A DNA stretch of 64,000 bases from Scolanthus callimorphus (lineage: Eukaryota > Cnidaria > Anthozoa > Actiniaria > Edwardsiidae): positions 30,604,595-30,668,594 of the forward strand of contig CM066918.1 of NCBI GenBank assembly GCA_033964015.1. Reading direction: 5' to 3'. The position numbers and the translations under genes are program-made. A model generated the notes under the pieces. The model was not told where the DNA came from. It worked only from the letters and a program-made list of their open reading frames with translations, and ran no database searches. Below, piece after piece: positions 60,859 to 64,000 of this stretch (its first letter is position 1; every line of letters begins with the position of its first letter).

Positions 60859-61104
60859 GGTTGAGTCTCCTCGGGGACAGATGGTGGCTTGCCACAACGG
60901 CCTATCCAACATTAGCGTCCGTAGCTCGCCAGCAGACTGCAGGCCAGTGTCACGCTTTAGGCTGTCTATGTAGGTCGACCGTTGACCACCCCGAGAAGCT
61001 CGACCCTGTGTGGGTTCCCAAAGAACCAAACCATGCGCTGCAACATCCTTGTGGCGCACGCAGTGACCCGCTAGGCGCAGTGGGAAGCTAAAATGGGAAG
61101 CCAC
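60859..61104 (-). mobile_element. LINE 3' end, truncated
   Basis: The minus-strand frame includes RLAGHCVRHKDVAAHGLVLW, EPTQGRASRGGQRSTYIDSL and ELRTLMLDRPLWQ, then stops at 60859. This is the usual C-terminal region of many LINE reverse transcriptases. No earlier reverse-transcriptase domains are present, so the copy is 5'-truncated. Confidence 0.75.
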
Positions 61105-61310
61105 AAGAATATCTACATCCTCCGTTCAGGAGGACCCCAGCTTGAGCTACCAACGATGGGAGTTTCCAGTTATTGGTCTTTCTCATATATTCCGCTCCTC
61201 AGAGCCCAGATCCCGGACATATTGGGCTCTGCCATAAACAATTTGTACCCCCTGGGTTGGGAACCTACTAAATGCGATTACCCCAAATAATTCTTTAGTT
61301 CATGTGCTCA

Positions 61311-61366
61311 CCCTGTTAACGGCGGTCTCTCATTTGCCGTGCCATGAGAGACCGCCGTTAACAGGG
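61311..61366. repeat. Perfect 23-bp inverted repeat
   Basis: CCCTGTTAACGGCGGTCTCT and the next three bases pair exactly with 61344-61366 across a 10-base loop. It stands beside a run of CACCCCAAAGAATT variants (61370-61560), which are short degenerate repeats. Confidence 0.85.
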
Positions 61367-61929
61367 AACTCACCCTGAAGAATTCTTTAATTTGACGAAT
61401 TATCAGCAGTCACCCCAAAGAATTTAGCAGTCACCCCCAAGAATTGAGCGTTTTCAGGCCTTGACCCCAAAGAATTCTTTAGTCCTAATCGCTGCTACGC
61501 CCAAGAATTATTTCAACCTTCGAGCTCCTACCCCTGAAGAATTCCTTGGTCCTCAACCGGGGGCCCATTTTGGGATTTTATCCCTGTGTTACACACTGCC
61601 AACCGATAGGCATCATCACCACCACAGCAAACATACCCCGCACCAATCACACACACATACGTACCACTTGGAACTGCGTTGGCTGATAGTCTAAAAGGCT
61701 TGTGGAGCCGGGGAGCTGTTAATTTGTTGATACAGTAAAATATTTCCCTCTTGGTTCTTACATATTCTGGAGTACTAAAATGTAATGAAATGTAGTGCAT
61801 TTGAGCTTAAAATAAATAAAATTTCCAGAAATAAAATGTAAATAGAACTATTTCCAATTACCGAGAAACGAACAGTAAGCTTAGTGTTCCTTAAACCTGT
61901 TCAGCGTACATGCGGCGATTGATCTAAAG

Positions 61930-62148
61930 CCTGGTGCACACTTGCGACATAACGACATAAGAAAAATATCACGCGAACAACATTTATAGTGGTTTCCAAA
62001 CGTTCAAGTCGACAAAAAATAACATAAGATTGCTTTGGTGAAGTAATCTTATGATGATCCATGGAAAATACTGATTATTTCAATTATTTTCCGATGCTTT
62101 TTTGGTTGCAACATAACGTCGTTATGTCGCTAGTGTGCACCGGGCTTT
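61930..62148. mobile_element. MITE with GCACAC...GTGTGC ends
   Basis: AAAGCCTGGTGCACACTTGC and GCGACATAACGAC on the left are mirrored by GTCGTTATGTCGC and TAGTGTGCACCGGGCTTT on the right. A diverged relative is in gene C at 43735-43874. Confidence 0.8.
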
Positions 62149-62519
62149 AAATATAAGTAAAAAGGCCTGCATTAAAATTTGATACAAATTGACTCGTGAA
62201 TTTAAGCGTAAAAAGCAGCTAATCGGTGACTGAATATTACCTATACTTACCTAAATCACTGTACATCATTCTAGGGAGCTAATGGTGTTTCTAGCAGTAA
62301 AGATGAGCGCAGTTTTACCCTTTTGTCCAAGAGAATCGAGCATGTGGCCTCCATTGCTTATTTCAGGTTCAGGCGAATAATTTGCATTTTAAATTTCGCG
62401 CTACTAGTTCCAGTCTCCTGCGCAGCCCTGCCTTTGTGTCGGTCACGCAACGCGATTTGAGGTGCGATTTCTGTGGCGATCCAGGCCCGTGGGTGGGGGG
62501 GTTCGAACGAAGCCCCCTC

Positions 62520-62735
62520 GACGCTAGAAAAATCACGTTTTTGGTCACAAAACAGACCAAATGCTATAAATTCGGCCGTTTGTACAGGGTTTTTTTTCTT
62601 CTGAAAAACGGCCGGACAACAACGAACTATCCCTGTGGCCAGAAAAATCTGATTTTGGCCACAAACAGGTAGGAAAAACAGCAAAATCCTATAAATTTGG
62701 CATATACAGGGTTTTTTTTTTTCGGAAAAACTGAG
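62520..62735 (+). repeat. Imperfect direct duplication of about 110 bp
   Basis: The block GAAAAATCACGTTTTTGGTC through GTACAGGGTTTTTTTTCT is repeated in diverged form as GAAAAATCTGATTTTGGCC through ATACAGGGTTTTTTTTTT. Confidence 0.65.
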
Positions 62736-62839
62736 GACCCCAACTCAAAGAAAGCGAGCTACGGGGCTGCGGTGATCTTATGGAGATTTCACTTGGGATG
62801 TCGCCGCGAATAAGACTTAAAAATGAAAAAAAGGACCAT

Positions 62840-63095
62840 ACTTCCAGACAAAGAGCTGAAGCGTCGTATGGCGACCGTACGGTTCTTACGCCCACGCCAG
62901 AGATTTCGGCCCTGACAGTCGCTATCCTCTGGTGTTGAATTGCTCAGTAGCTAGATACCTATGGGTGAGAGTACGCCCGGCCACCAGACCATATAAGGAC
63001 GCCCCTTGTACCGTTAGTGAACAATCAACTAACTAATTATGCATCACCAACGTATTTATAGGCCTAAAGAGTGTGTTAGAGATCCATATGGGACA
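62840..63095 (+). repeat. Interspersed repeat with tRNA-like block (copy 2)
   Basis: It contains the same conserved blocks as 25066-25290, in the same order and orientation. It has an additional segment around CAATCAACTAACTAATTATG. Confidence 0.6.
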
Positions 63096-64000
63096 CGTTG
63101 TTGGTTTTCTTTTTAACTAGTAGTAGCTTATCTCACGATAATGCAGAAATGTTTTTCACGGTTCCCGTTTTGTATTTTTTACGTATATTCCAATAGTATA
63201 ATACATTGACACGGGAATGAGTTTCTGTTTAAGTTGTCCGTTTGCGCATACGTACACACGTCATCTTGTCTAATTTTATTTTCGGTGAACAGACGACCTT
63301 TTATGCCCTGAAAGATCATCTAAGGATGCCCTGAGTGTCAGTTATACCCAGATTCAGTAATCTCTAGTAATTTGTAGCTCGTGAAGTGTCTACTCCCAGG
63401 CGCTCTCCGCGCTATTTCTCAGAATAAACTTATTATATATCCTGGCTGGAATGATTTGTAAAAATGTCGGAAGCCGGTAAACAATTTTTTGTCGTTAATC
63501 ACGGTATTTTTTATCCAAAACAATGGAATGGAATGGCCCTCTGTATGAATGATGCGGCAGTCTTCTAGTCAGCTACTTTGTCCGTCTTTAAACTGATACG
63601 CGATGAGTTGCCATGTGCGAGTCAGGACTCGGGGCCAAAGGAGCTGGGAATGTCCGGACACAAGTCTGTGAAAGGACGACACAGACCCGCCACGCATACA
63701 CCCTAGTGCAATGGTGGAGAAATACACATTCTATGCAAAGTCATTTGCATAATAATAATGAATGCCCTGGAATATGCAAATCATGAATACAAAAGGGTCA
63801 CGCGGTATCCACTCATTGTCACTCCACTCTTGGTCGTTGTTAGCTGTACGGTTGAGCGGCCCACCCTCCCGCCCACTGAGGAAGCCTAGGGTTTGGAGTG
63901 CAGTAATGCACACTTTATACTCGTTCTGGTTTGGGCTTGTCCCAGGCCAGAGCGATTTCCCATACCTTATTTACATATCATGAATAACAATAGACAGGGC
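63096..64000. other. Window end, no gene recognised
   Basis: No exon or repeat boundary is supported here. The sequence is cut at the window edge. Confidence 0.4.

Overview
The window looks like nuclear DNA of an animal, most likely a cnidarian and probably an anthozoan such as a coral. This is inferred from intron-rich genes with GT-AG introns, a secretin/adhesion-type GPCR, a discoidin-PLAT-START protein, and very dense small inverted-repeat elements. It is not a bacterial or viral sequence: there are no long ORFs, and coding sequence is a small part of the total. The species cannot be fixed from the sequence alone.

Three spliced genes can be reconstructed, all on the + strand, each with compatible exon phases. 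Gene A (CDS 1270-15009, 11 coding exons, about 735 aa) has a long acidic low-complexity N-terminus and a C-terminal START lipid-transfer domain. Gene B (21065-31925, 10 coding exons, about 564 aa) has a discoidin (F5/8C) domain, a PLAT/LH2 domain and a START domain. Its START exons repeat gene A's exon sizes (37 and 103 nt) and phases, so A and B are tandem paralogues at the C-terminus with unrelated N-termini. The discoidin exon of gene B carries an apparent one-base deletion. Gene C (34092-45822, 21 coding exons, 681 aa) is an adhesion-type GPCR: signal peptide, Ser/Thr/Pro-rich stalk, GAIN-like region, GPS motif, seven membrane helices and a short tail. Its GPS has lost the usual cleavage residues.

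From 45823 to 64000 I find no convincing host gene. This part holds transposable-element remains: a 128-bp satellite full of TGACGTCA sites inside a larger repeat, a large foldback element carrying ten copies of a 14-bp motif, TTAA-flanked and 9-bp-TSD (Mutator-like) MITEs, poly-C-tailed foldbacks, a truncated LINE 3' end and a degenerate inverted pair of an exon-like segment.

The introns are equally rich in MITEs. The most unusual intronic structure is in gene A: a 55-bp tandem repeat at the end of exon 6 has copied the splice donor eleven times. No known functional pathway links the three genes. A and B are probably intracellular lipid- or membrane-binding proteins, and C is a cell-surface receptor.
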